A stretch of 64,000 bases of DNA, taken from the NCBI GenBank assembly GCA_019096065.1, contig JAGUCH010000007.1, positions 4,982,501 to 5,046,500 of the forward strand. Direction: 5' to 3'. Positions 55,701 to 64,000 of this stretch are shown here, piece by piece (position 1 is the stretch's first letter; each line of letters opens with the position of its first letter). This DNA comes from Paracyclopina nana. Its lineage: Eukaryota > Arthropoda > Copepoda > Cyclopoida > Cyclopettidae. The notes under the pieces are model-generated. The model saw nothing but the letters and a program-made list of their open reading frames with translations. It was not told the DNA's origin and did no database searches. The translations under genes were made by a program, and so were the position numbers.

Positions 55701-58383
55701 AATTTATTGTGGGGGCTGCTCCTAAGGCCTGATAAGAGGCCAGTGCAATTTTAATGCCAACATCCCATAATGCCATGCCTTTGAAGTGGATATAGTAGAG
55801 GAAAAGAGGATGGCCAAAAAGCAGCTTTCACAATTTTTCCAAGGTGGCCATGAATTGTTAAACTTACCCTCACACAACATCCACATGTAAGTGGAGACCA
55901 TGAAGTAGTGCATAAGGACATGGAGGACTTTGCAGGCCACTTTCTCCCCTACCTGCAATAGCAATAATACATTTTTATTAGCTTACATGCATGTATCTGT
56001 GATTACTGCTAATACGCACCGTCCATCCCCAGACTGTATCCATTCTGTAAATGACTGCTCCATACCAGGCCAACCAAGACAAATTGTGCAAAATGGAAGC
56101 CACAAACAGATGAGTATGAATCTCGTTTCGGACACAACGCAGGGCTCTCCTGTAAAAGTGTACATATTATATGGATTTTTAAAAGAAATCATGAATTCAC
56201 TTGTGGCAGTAAGAAAATTGTTCAATCTCATCACCAGATGTTGAGCAATGTAATTTGTTTACTTTGGATGAGTAAAAAACTTGTACTAGTACAGCAACAT
56301 GAGGTTTTTTGTGTCTTTCACAAATCAATCAGCGCGGCGAGAAGATCAAATGTACCATACATCACAATATATTGTGAATATGCTGAACCTCAAGAGTATT
56401 TCTCTCTCTCTTCAGAGTTCACCACACATTGCACCAAAAAAATAGTGACACATGCACGCTTTTGATGTTAAAAAAGCTGCCTAAATCCTCACCTGAAGAA
56501 AAAGAAAATCCCAGTAGCCACAAGCAGGAAAATGATGGAAATGGTATATCCAGTAATGTAGATTTTGATGACAGAATCATAAGACTGAAAAAATAAAACT
56601 GCCTTATTTTCAGCCCTTGCTCTTAAGAGGTAAAAAAGAACTAGTTAAGTCAAAAATTCAAAAAGAGGGCGCTTTTGTAAACAAAGAAGGGCGCTAGGTG
56701 ACATTACGAGGCTTTCAGGGTTTCCTATTGCGGTAGAAGTGACCTTACTGCAAACTTGGAGGAATCTGGGCATCTGGTGTAGTTTGTGTAGGGCTTTTGT
56801 TCCTCAAAATCCCACCAAGATGCATTTTGTGCACAAGTACGGTAGGCGTAGTCTGTAATGAATTAAGCTTGAGAAACAGATTTTTTTTCCAACTGGAAGA
56901 AAAATACAGGTACATTTTGTCAAAGAGGAAAGTAATTGAAGCAAAGGTTTTCCTTGTGGTAACAAAGGCCTAAATTTGGCTGTTGTTGCACAAGGATGCT
57001 TCAAATTTCGCTTTTGCTGCATAACAGTGAGATTATCTTACTTTCAGGGTGAAAATTGTAGTCTTCAAATGGCGGACATGAAATTACAGCAACTTCTCCA
57101 GCCATTGTGGAATTGATACATGACCAACCATCAAATACTGTGGGACAGTAGCCTGGAAATGATGCATTTGTAAGACAGCAATTGTGCATTTCAAAGCACT
57201 TTCTCTTACCCTCTGCAGGCTCCTCAAACTGTTCTTCGCATTGACGAGCAATTTCACAAATTCGGGAAATGCATCGATCTTCAAAACATTGGAGGCCGCT
57301 ACAATAAAGAAAAGAGTTTCATGCTTCCAGTATAGTTAGTCTCTCTCAAGCAAACTCTTCGGGAAAAGCAACTGAAGAAATGTCAGGAAAAGTTCGACTA
57401 GCAATGACTCAAAAGTTGGGGCGTGTGTACTGAAGTTTTAGTGCTCAGCTTCTATTGGGAAATTGGAAAAAAAAGTCAATTCCTAATCTAAATTTGTCCA
57501 TATTATGAGCTTGAAATGAAGAGTCCGTTCATTTGAAAATGAGTTATGGTATTTAAGAAGGAAAAAATAGCCGGTAGTGTGCGCGTCCGCGCGTCACGGC
57601 GCGGCTCGCCTTTCTGCGCATGCGCGCTGAGCAATGCGACTGTAAGCAAAGTAACAGCTGTACCTGATGCCCACTTCAATGTTTTGACACCATTCCACCT
57701 TGGTAATGTTGCACTTGGTCATACACTCCTGATTTGACCCAAATGTGAAAGAAGCTAGGAAGAAATCCTGCTCACTCTGCATTTGAGCTTCTTCCTCCAG
57801 ATACATTTCAGGATCTTCGTCAGCGCTCATGATACTTTTCTGAAAACAGAGGTTTGGTAAGTAATATATGTAGGGCTGTTGTAATCTGGTTAATTAGTCT
57901 TGAGTAGCATTCGTAACTTGATTAATCTAGTTGAGTGATACATCGCATTCTCCCAATAACAAAGGCGCAATACAAATTGCTAAGCTGCGCTGTCCAAAAT
58001 GGAATTTTTTTCTGAAAGCAGAATTATCAGAGCAAACAGTTTTTATGTCAACAATCCTCAATGATTTATGGTGAAGCGATCGGGGTCTGCTGCCGTAGCA
58101 TAGAAGGATATATGCTGTAGTCGTGGAGGTATAATAAGCAATAAATTGTGCAATCGCCCAATACGCTGCTCTCTCTTCTTTTTTCATTTCAGCGAAAGGC
58201 CAAGAAAAGCACTTGAATAGAGGAATAAATAAACGCTCAAACTGACGGAGATGTTGTTTAGAAATCTGTGATCTTCTAGCTTTACTACATCTGGCTAACT
58301 ATTGAATTTGCAATTAAGTTGCTTACATTATTAAATAATTCATCAAGGGCTTTTCTTTTCGCCTCATCAAACTGTCTCCGCAT
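52704..58383 (-). CDS. class B (secretin-family) GPCR, calcitonin/DH31 receptor-like
   Basis: Predicted 510-residue peptide hormone receptor. Exons (minus): 58383-58327, 57839-57664, 57298-57210, 57152-57042, 56852-56749, 56584-56493, 56149-56020, 55952-55868, 55685-55535, 54648-54476, 54410-54295, 54229-54110, 52832-52704 (1533 nt). Hormone-binding domain: YCPTVFDGWSCINSTMAGE, ISCPPFEDYNF and YTNYTRCP. TM region: IKIYITGYTISIIFLLV, RCVRNEIHTHLFVASILHN, CKVLHVLMHYFMVSTYMWML then CEGLYLF, SEKRVKLGLYAIGWLLP, CWMDDLHFNWLYKAP, PLFGLHNFL and GAVVATLFCLINNEV. These are class B hallmarks. In arthropods such receptors bind DH31 or related peptides and signal through Gs; the ligand here is inferred. 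No signal peptide is seen in the N-terminus MRRQFDEAKRKALDELF; a missing upstream exon is possible. Confidence 0.88.
53067..54035 (+). CDS. MATH-BTB (SPOP-like) protein, intronless and nested
   Basis: 322-residue single-exon protein on the opposite strand inside the last intron (52833-54109) of the class B receptor. The N-terminal half is a degenerate MATH-like domain. A clear BTB/POZ domain (about residues 155-260) reads TDFSLISASGEVFRCHKFIL, ATRSGVLDTML, IQSFIKYLYTEELDDEE, LELLNMAEKYHLKILKAECE. A BACK-like helical tail ends VKDLNNH. Family members are substrate adaptors of CUL3 ubiquitin ligases; MATH selects the target. The absence of introns in an intron-rich neighbourhood suggests origin by retroposition or a family expansion of intronless copies. 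The coding strand is GC-richer than its flanks. A second in-frame ATG (53085) would remove six residues. Confidence 0.85.
   Translation: MEDISKMPYELMWNIGRFNHWRNLRRDKAIKSTALEDSPIYNIQCGGKKLQLQLKLVSGTDEKTFASDMKLIIFNLSQETIFEGSYELLFGKHKTQEVTRVVLAPCSSLSTSPIAAAWPYILETDTMKIKLKLYFGNEQPILILDELKTALEEGLTFTDFSLISASGEVFRCHKFILATRSGVLDTMLHMENMLEAQTGEMHMADTSSEAIQSFIKYLYTEELDDEEFSLELLNMAEKYHLKILKAECEKSLVKKVQLDNCVDAYVNGSLLGCHELQQAGYKMMTNHWNEVRRSEDWEKLRKIHPTIMEDIIGLLVKDLNNH
54649..55534. other. receptor intron with minisatellite
   Basis: About 890 bp, otherwise without recognisable content. The GC-rich array is in sharp contrast to the AT-rich rest. Confidence 0.5.
54750..54945 (+). repeat. GC-rich minisatellite in a receptor intron
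   Basis: Five to six units of 30-43 bp, each beginning GCGATGCACCGCGGAGC or a variant and ending AGCGCGACGTT or GCGACTTT. The unit start is close to the palindrome GCGATGCATCGC. It lies in the intron 55534-54649 and creates a spurious 97-codon ORF. Confidence 0.85.
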
Positions 58384-59052
58384 TTGCTTTTTAAAGCCAC
58401 TGAAAAAATGACAAGTCATTAATTTTTGCCATGTTCAGACACTTTGAAAAAAACCCATGAAATTGAAAGTATTTCTCCAAAATATCTTAGCGTTGATTAC
58501 ATTTTTTTCGAGTTCTCTTCCTAGAAGGTTGCAGAGGGTTAAGCTCTAATCCAGCCAGCTGAGATGATTCATTAACAAAAACACCCTTCTTCTATTGTGT
58601 TCTGTAGCCTTAAATTATGCTTTTGGATGTGCGTAGAAGACTACGTAATATGCATTCACTAGATTGGTTGTTGGATTAAATAATTAGATTCCTTCTCACT
58701 AGACTGCATACAAACGTTATACACACCAAGCTAAAAGAACCGATGGAGAAATTGTGCATATACGCCGACGACTGTTACAATTGGAAAAAGTGCTTTCTTG
58801 CAAAACTTTTTAATAGGATTTTATTGCGTTTTCTCGCTTCAATACTCAAGCCTCATCATTTTTCACTCTTTGTTCGCAAAACACAAAAAAATCACACAGT
58901 GGAAAACTCTTTCACCGAAGCGACATCCCAATTAATTTGCCTTCACAATATTCATCTCCCAAGGGAGCCTTCAGGATTTCCCATATAAACCAGAGCATAG
59001 AATGAATGCAATACAATCTAACGAAATAAATTGTGTGCATTATAAGCCTAAT

Positions 59053-59092
59053 TTGACCCGTACGCCCGGGCAACTGTAAACAAACAGCTGCT
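59053..59092 (+). repeat. 40-bp direct repeat, copy 1
   Basis: TTGACCCGTACGCC, a short variable part, then TGTAAACAAACAGCTGC. The same sequence recurs at 59398-59438, on the other side of the foldback element. It contains GTAAACA (forkhead type) and CAGCTG (E-box). Confidence 0.7.
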
Positions 59093-59149
59093 TTTCTTAA
59101 TTCTTAGACATTCACGAAAGGTGGTTGGCTTCATTTAGCCAATGCAATA

Positions 59150-59358
59150 GGCCGTTCTCATATTGCCGGAAAAAGCTAAGCTAAGGTAAAATTAGCTAAG
59201 CTAAGGTAAAAATTATGCAACGAAAACCGGTTATTTCGCTCAACATTCACAAAAAGCAGCTACTTTGCTTGAAATGTTGAGCGTTTGCTTAGCTATTTTT
59301 ACCTTAGCTTAGCTATTTTCACCTTAGCTTAGCTTTTTCCGGCAATATGAGAACGGCC
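59150..59358. mobile_element. 209-bp foldback/MITE element
   Basis: The ends are GGCCGTTCTCATATTGCCGG and its reverse complement, continuing into two AGCTAAGCTAAGGTAAAA repeats on each arm, so about 70 bp pair. TA flanks both ends. No ORF. Confidence 0.8.
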
Positions 59359-59397
59359 TAATGAAACGTTATGTGCTAGACTTTGCGCTTATCCTAG

Positions 59398-59438
59398 TCT
59401 GACCCGTACGCCGGTACGATGTAAACAAACAGCTGCAT
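59398..59438 (+). repeat. 40-bp direct repeat, copy 2
   Basis: Second copy of the GACCCGTACGCC...TGTAAACAAACAGCTGC sequence, 345 bp from the first and outside the foldback element. Confidence 0.7.
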
Positions 59439-59714
59439 TTACTGACTTTCCAAAGCCCGCTGAGTACTCACCATTACCTACCTCATCATAAATTGAGCAT
59501 TTGCACCTGGCTACTAAAGCGCATTACAATTTGACCCATAGGCTGACATAAATGAAAACAAGCTGCTACTTTTCGAATTTTGAATTTCACCTTGTTTTAT
59601 AACAAGCCTTGCTAGTAGCGCACAAAATGTGTGCGTTGAGAGCAACAAGTGTTGCTTGCTTCTTGGCTTACCTTCATCAATCAGGTTGTGCTTGGATAAA
59701 CTGAGAATCAGTAC

Positions 59715-59870
59715 TAACCTCGTTGAGGCCGGCGGCGGCCTCGGAGATTGCTTCTTCCTTTTGCTTTGGCGAGGAGATGAAGAAGAAGAGCGGTCTCCAA
59801 AGGCCACTCACTTCTGTCTATTCGCTCGAGGACGACCTCACTTTTGCAGAGTTAGCGCGCACTTGCGCGA
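59715..59870 (-). promoter_or_regulatory. possible promoter and leader exon of the class B receptor
   Basis: A GC- and CpG-rich block in an AT-rich region, with a TATA-like ATATAAACG upstream on the minus strand (about 59875) and a donor-like GAG/GTTAGT at about 59719. It would splice to the exon whose acceptor ends at 58400. Inferred from position and composition only. Confidence 0.3.
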
Positions 59871-61812
59871 GTACGTTTATATTCTATGCTATTTTAGCTG
59901 AATGTCCGCACTTGGCGGTCTCAAAATTCGTTGATTTTTTCAAATGGAAAGAAACCATAGATATGATCCAAATGCTCCTATAATGTGAAAGGGAATTTCA
60001 CGAACAGTTGAAAGGTTTCAAAGTCATCGAGATAAAACAGATTGCAAGGCGTGGATGACCTTTCTCATGTTTAGATTATTGACGGTTGTTTGCACTCTGA
60101 TCACTTATAAAAGGAATTTCCTCTAAGCTTCCCTATTTCCTCATCAATGAATAAAAAGGCTCAGTTTGAGAAATTTAGCAGCTTCAATGGGACTTTGTAA
60201 GCATAAAAGGCAAATAATAAATTGATCTCAGAGCGATAATTATTAACCCACAAACAACAAAAAAACTACATTTATATTTATAAGAAATGTGAACTGAACT
60301 TCAGGAGCCTGAGCAAATATAGAACTTTTCTGAAGATCATGAAGATAAAAGTGTTTGCTCTGTCAAGACTTGAAAAAATTGATATTTGCTCGATGTAAGC
60401 AACTGTATCGGATACAGCTGCTTCAGAAGATATGAAAAGCTCCTGTTTCGCGCCGATTTCAAGGCTCTAATTCTATTTTTAATAAAAGCTGGTCTAGGCA
60501 ACGTAGTATCACAAGCTGTTTCCTGGATTCAATTAAGATGAAAGGAATGCCATGCATTGTGAGTACATCGATCCTAGAAGACAATTGCTTTTGTCTCTTT
60601 TTTATGAGCCAGGAAATTGCCTTTTTTTCAATCAGCTCTCCATGAATGATCTCTTAAGGGAAATCATGCAGCTGAGAAAATACTGGGATAATTCAAGTAC
60701 CTGAGAGGTTATATTCAGATCACTAAGGGAGTCTCTCGTTAACTACAATTGAGGAAGTTTGCACCTCCTCAGTAAAAAATACAACCTATTTGTCCTCATC
60801 CCTTGATTTATTTTCAATTTTTGAGCAGCATAAGTTCACGTACAAGCTGAAGTTGTTTTCGGTAAAAAATCAATTACAGAGCTCTCACTATAGCAAATAG
60901 GCCAAATGAGAGGCCTTGTTTTTCACTGTGAGCCTCACAAGAGAATCTGCAACAGGAGTTTGCAAATGTTTGTCTTGGCTAACAAAACAACACTTCTAGA
61001 GATCTAGCATTGAGATTGCATTAAGAAAGCAATGCAGAGAGCTTAGCAGAGTTACGTCCACCTTTAAAAAATGCATTTTCAAGAGGTAGAACAAACAGCA
61101 TTATCTACTCCAGATTTGTGCACTGACATCCCAAAATATGGGCCCCAAATTTGGTACTAAAGCTGATGGCATCTTCAACATTCTCTTTGTGTATGCTTTT
61201 TTGGCGAGCCTCATGAGTTGACAACTTTGCACAGGCCCTTTAAAAAAGTTTCTCCTGTCATCTCTCCCTCTTTTTCTTATGGGCTTAGATTAAGGAGAAA
61301 AACTGAAACTGGCCCAAGTTTTCAAGAGCTGGAGGATTTTTGCGAGCTTGGCCAATCTAAAGTTGCATTAGCCAGCAGATATTACATTTGAGTCAGCCAG
61401 CATGCAGAGCTACCAACCAAGACAAACCTGCATCACACTAGATGCTCAAAACAGTGCCTGCATCCATTTGGCTTATCATTAGGAGGCAGAAAAAGAGACT
61501 TTTATGACCTTGCCAGCTGGCACAAAAATGAGAGAGTCTTGTTCATTCTTGGGATTCCCTGCATCTATTCTAACATGATCAATTACAATTTCCTCCTCCC
61601 AAACAAATTACGTGTGTGTAAGACAAATTGAGATAGTTTGCAGCGCCATCTATCAGCTATTATGTTAACTGGCAATTTTGAAAGGAACAGCTGACTGATT
61701 GTATCCATCCAAAAATTGGCGCGCGAAATTCAAACCATCACAAATGAAGAATTTTAGCTGTAAGCTTATATTGCATTTTAACGACTTTGCCGTTAGCATA
61801 ATTGGCTAGAAT

Positions 61813-61964
61813 ATAGGATTATACACCTCTAGGCTGGAGGATAACACGAATTATTTTTTAGTATCAAGTGACAGATCACGAGTGAGCGGAGCGAACGAGT
61901 GATTGGCACGAGATACTAAAAAATAATGAGTGTTATCCGACAGCCTAGAGGTGTATAATCCTAT
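61813..61964. repeat. long hairpin beside TIR element copy C
   Basis: Arms of about 52 bp (61813-61866 and 61911-61963) are near-perfect reverse complements: AGGATTATACACCTCTAGGC and ATAACACGAATTATTTTTTA with partners. The apex, read on the minus strand, is CTCGTGCCAATCACTCG, akin to the apices of copies A and B. Confidence 0.75.
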
Positions 61965-62535
61965 TACTATTAGCTGGCCCCCAACATTTCAAGCATTGGC
62001 TAAAATTGAATTTAGGACAGTTTTTAGGCTTGATTTTTGCAATATATGCCTTAAATTTTGCGATTCGCTTTATTCCAGATAGCGAGCGTGAGCTCATCAA
62101 AGCTGACCCAGCGGTCTAGCCGTCAAAGTGCGCCTGTTGCCATTGCGTCTTGCCACTATGCTGCGCCGGCCCGTTCGGCCATGTTGTTGCAGCGCTTGCT
62201 AGTCGCCAGCTTACTGCTACTGCAGTAGCTATTTGACCCAGCTCCTACGCAACTTTTTCACAATTGAATTAATGGCTCAGTGGTAGGGCATCGGCGTGCT
62301 AGCTGGGTGCCCTGGGTTCGATTCTTGCTGCCTCCTTCCTTTTTTTCGTTGATTCAAATAAAATAGGTGGCGCAAGGATCTAGTGAGGTGTAATGATCAT
62401 TATCCACTTGTAGATGCATAATGTTCATTATCCTCCTCCAGATCAAACAACAATGAAAAATCATGGAAATTATACGGTCGCAGCTTATGTACTGCTCAGC
62501 CGTCTCAGCTAATAGTAATACTAATTCTATACTTT
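61958..62535. mobile_element. TIR-bounded element with tRNA-like module, copy C (inverted)
   Basis: TATTACTATTAGCTG at about 61962 is repeated in reverse complement at about 62505-62520. A tRNA-like block lies between on the plus strand. The order hairpin, TIR, tRNA-like, TIR is that of copies A and B read in the opposite direction. TIRs are shorter and more diverged than in A and B. Confidence 0.5.
62268..62336 (+). repeat. tRNA-like sequence in copy C
   Basis: A box TGGCTCAGTGGTAGGGC and B box GGGTTCGATTC at normal tRNA spacing. The anticodon and acceptor stems pair poorly, so it is a tRNA relic. Confidence 0.55.
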
Positions 62536-62902
62536 TTGCTCGCCGTGGAAATGGAAAAGTTCTGATTACTCAATAGCTCCATGTATTCCTATTTGCAGTT
62601 GGATTTTCGTGGCTCAAAGAAATCTGAGAGGCCAATAAAGTATCAGATTTTGTGCACTGATGGTGAAACCACACATCCAAGAGCTAGCTTCTACATTTTC
62701 AACCAACTTGAATATACTATGTAAATTACAATAACTTTGCTTTGCCTGAATGTCATTAATTAATCTGCATGTCATATATTGTGCTCATGACTGGTATAAT
62801 GAAATCATTTGCATAATCGGAATAAATGAGTCGCTGTTCAAGACATGTCAGTTACAAATTATGCTATTAAAGCCAATTATAAATCAAGCCAGTAATGACT
62901 TT

Positions 62903-64000
62903 ATGGCCTCATTGCTTTGCAAAGCACGAAAGAAAGTTGAGATGTACACACCTAACAATAAAGGCAAAAAGCCTTCATCGAGGACTTTTGGCTCGGCTGT
63001 AAAGGTGATTTTTCCTTTCAAAATAGAAGCGTTTCCCAAAAGGTTTAGATTGAAAAAGAAAGAAGCTGATTGATGCTTTTAATGTCGTTTCCAGAAAACT
63101 TTGAAGGGCTTTGCAGAGACATGTACCATTGGTGGATGCAATTATGTGGTTGAAGACGGTCAATGGATGATAGAAAGACTTTTGTGGCTGTTGGCAGTCC
63201 TCGTTTTCGTCATTATTTCAGTCTACTTATCGGTTGTAGCTTACTTTGACTGGCAGGTACGAATACCAAATACTTCTTAAAATACATCGACAGAATACAT
63301 AGTCGTAACATTATATGTAGCCTATGCCTTAATTATGCTATGCGACTGAAAAAAAGTTGATTTTGATTTTTTTTAGATTTTTTGAAATGAATGAAAAACA
63401 TTTTGTATCCAAAATACTACATGCATTTTCTGATAAAATAGTATATTATAAGGAGTCCAATCAGGTTTATCTAGCTCCAAAAAAATTAAGGGAAACATGC
63501 AAAAAAATTGAAAAATTCAGCAGATACAAACAAATACATTGCTTTGATCACTGAAATAATTTTGCTCAATGTAGCTTGAGTTTCTTCTGTTGTTCTGATC
63601 AAAGCAAAGAGAAAAATGAAGGCTTCTACATGTCTAGGATGATCCGGTGATAACTTCTTTGGCAACCACATCTTTGCCAGTGGAAAGCATTCCCTTTCCA
63701 GCTGTAGTCATCTGCGGCCAAGGCCTGATCAAAGATGTCGTGACGTCTGCTGTATTCAAGCAGTTTTCTGCTTACGTCAATGACACTGGCAATACAGCCA
63801 TTGCCAATATGACTCAAAAGGAGAAAGAGCTCAGTTACCAAGTACGTTCAAAGTAACACTGTTTCAGCAATAAGTAAGCCTCTCAACAACTTTTACTTTG
63901 AGCTTGCAAGGCTTTTTCTGTCTGACTTTGGCAAGTCAATCAGTTAACTTCTGTTGCTGAAACATTAATGAGAGCATTTTGTCATATGCAGGACTTTTTG
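62903..64000 (+). CDS. DEG/ENaC (pickpocket-like) sodium channel subunit, 5' part
   Basis: N-terminal part of an amiloride-sensitive-type cation channel; the gene runs off the window. Exons 62903-63004, 63095-63256, 63638-63841, 63992->64000, all phase 0. Cytosolic N-terminus MASLLCKARKKVEMYTP, then the pre-TM1 segment FAETCTIGGCNYVVEDG, TM1 WLLAVLVFVIISVYLSVVAY, and the family's post-TM1 signature PVITSLATTSLPVESIPFPA followed by VVICGQG. The usual His-Gly gating motif before TM1 reads Gly-Gly here. An alternative start 12 codons downstream (VEM) is possible. Subunit identity and stimulus (salt, mechanical, pheromone) cannot be inferred. Confidence 0.85.

Larger units (their letters stand above)
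58400..62902. other. intergenic between the class B receptor and the DEG/ENaC gene
   Basis: 4.5 kb. It contains a direct repeat with forkhead/E-box sequence (59053, 59398), a foldback element (59150-59358), a possible receptor leader exon and promoter near 59720-59870, an AT-rich empty part (60000-61600) and composite element copy C (61813-62535). Confidence 0.5.

Noticed and set aside
55692-55776. Coding use of MALWDVGIKIALASYQAL upstream of the receptor TM4 exon
   Set aside because: The class B pattern CEG-LYLF requires the acceptor at 55686; the extra residues belong to the intron.

Overview
The window is a stretch of animal nuclear genome, most likely from an arthropod. Genes are split by many very short introns (51-68 nt is common) with GT-AG borders. 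The gene set includes a pickpocket/DEG-ENaC channel, quiver-like Ly6 proteins, a calcitonin/DH31-type class B receptor, a yurt FERM protein and a Y-box protein. The arthropod assignment is inference from this mix; the species cannot be read from the sequence.

Layout. 1-2598 (+): 3' part of a Tousled-like kinase gene. 2930-3890 (-) and 4287-5236 (+): two head-to-head Ly6/uPAR (three-finger, GPI-anchored) genes. 6200-8238 (-): RIC8 (synembryn), a G-alpha chaperone/GEF. 9155-9792 (+): ribosomal protein L31. 9992-22003 (-): a large ten-exon gene for a divergent SLC7 cationic-amino-acid-transporter-like protein; its first intron (5.7 kb) carries repeats. 22004-26124: intergenic, with two inverted 222-bp Harbinger/Tourist-type MITEs. 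26125-27382 (+): ODAD4/TTC25, an axonemal dynein docking factor. 27501-27932 (+): unrecognised acidic ORF. 28278-30052 (+): secreted PAN-kelch-PAN protein. 30828-32030 (+): Y-box/cold-shock protein. 33648-33983 (+): small secreted Cys-rich peptide. 36861-37852 and 38883-39884 (-): tandem orphan 7TM receptors separated by a TIR element with an internal tandem array. 41348-52421 (+): yurt/EPB41L5, with a 6.9-kb first intron. 52704-58383 (-): class B GPCR whose last intron holds an intronless MATH-BTB gene (53067-54035, +). 62903-end (+): 5' part of a DEG/ENaC channel gene.

Most unusual content. Three dispersed copies (about 20.6-21.4, 35.95-36.74 and 61.8-62.5 kb) of one composite architecture were found: a pair of terminal inverted repeats enclosing RNA-polymerase-III-type tRNA-like sequence, with a long perfect-looking hairpin fixed outside one TIR. 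Two copies lie in one orientation and one in the other, consistent with mobile units of an undescribed kind. Other repeats are a 549-bp TIR element with a five- to six-unit tandem array, a 209-bp foldback element, and a GC-rich core that is repeatedly associated with CTCF-like GGTGGCGC motifs.

The genes do not form a pathway or operon; they are ordinary, independently transcribed eukaryotic loci. Exon borders were placed by reading consensus splice sites, checking frame closure (every complete model sums to a multiple of three) and matching remembered family conservation. No database search was run.
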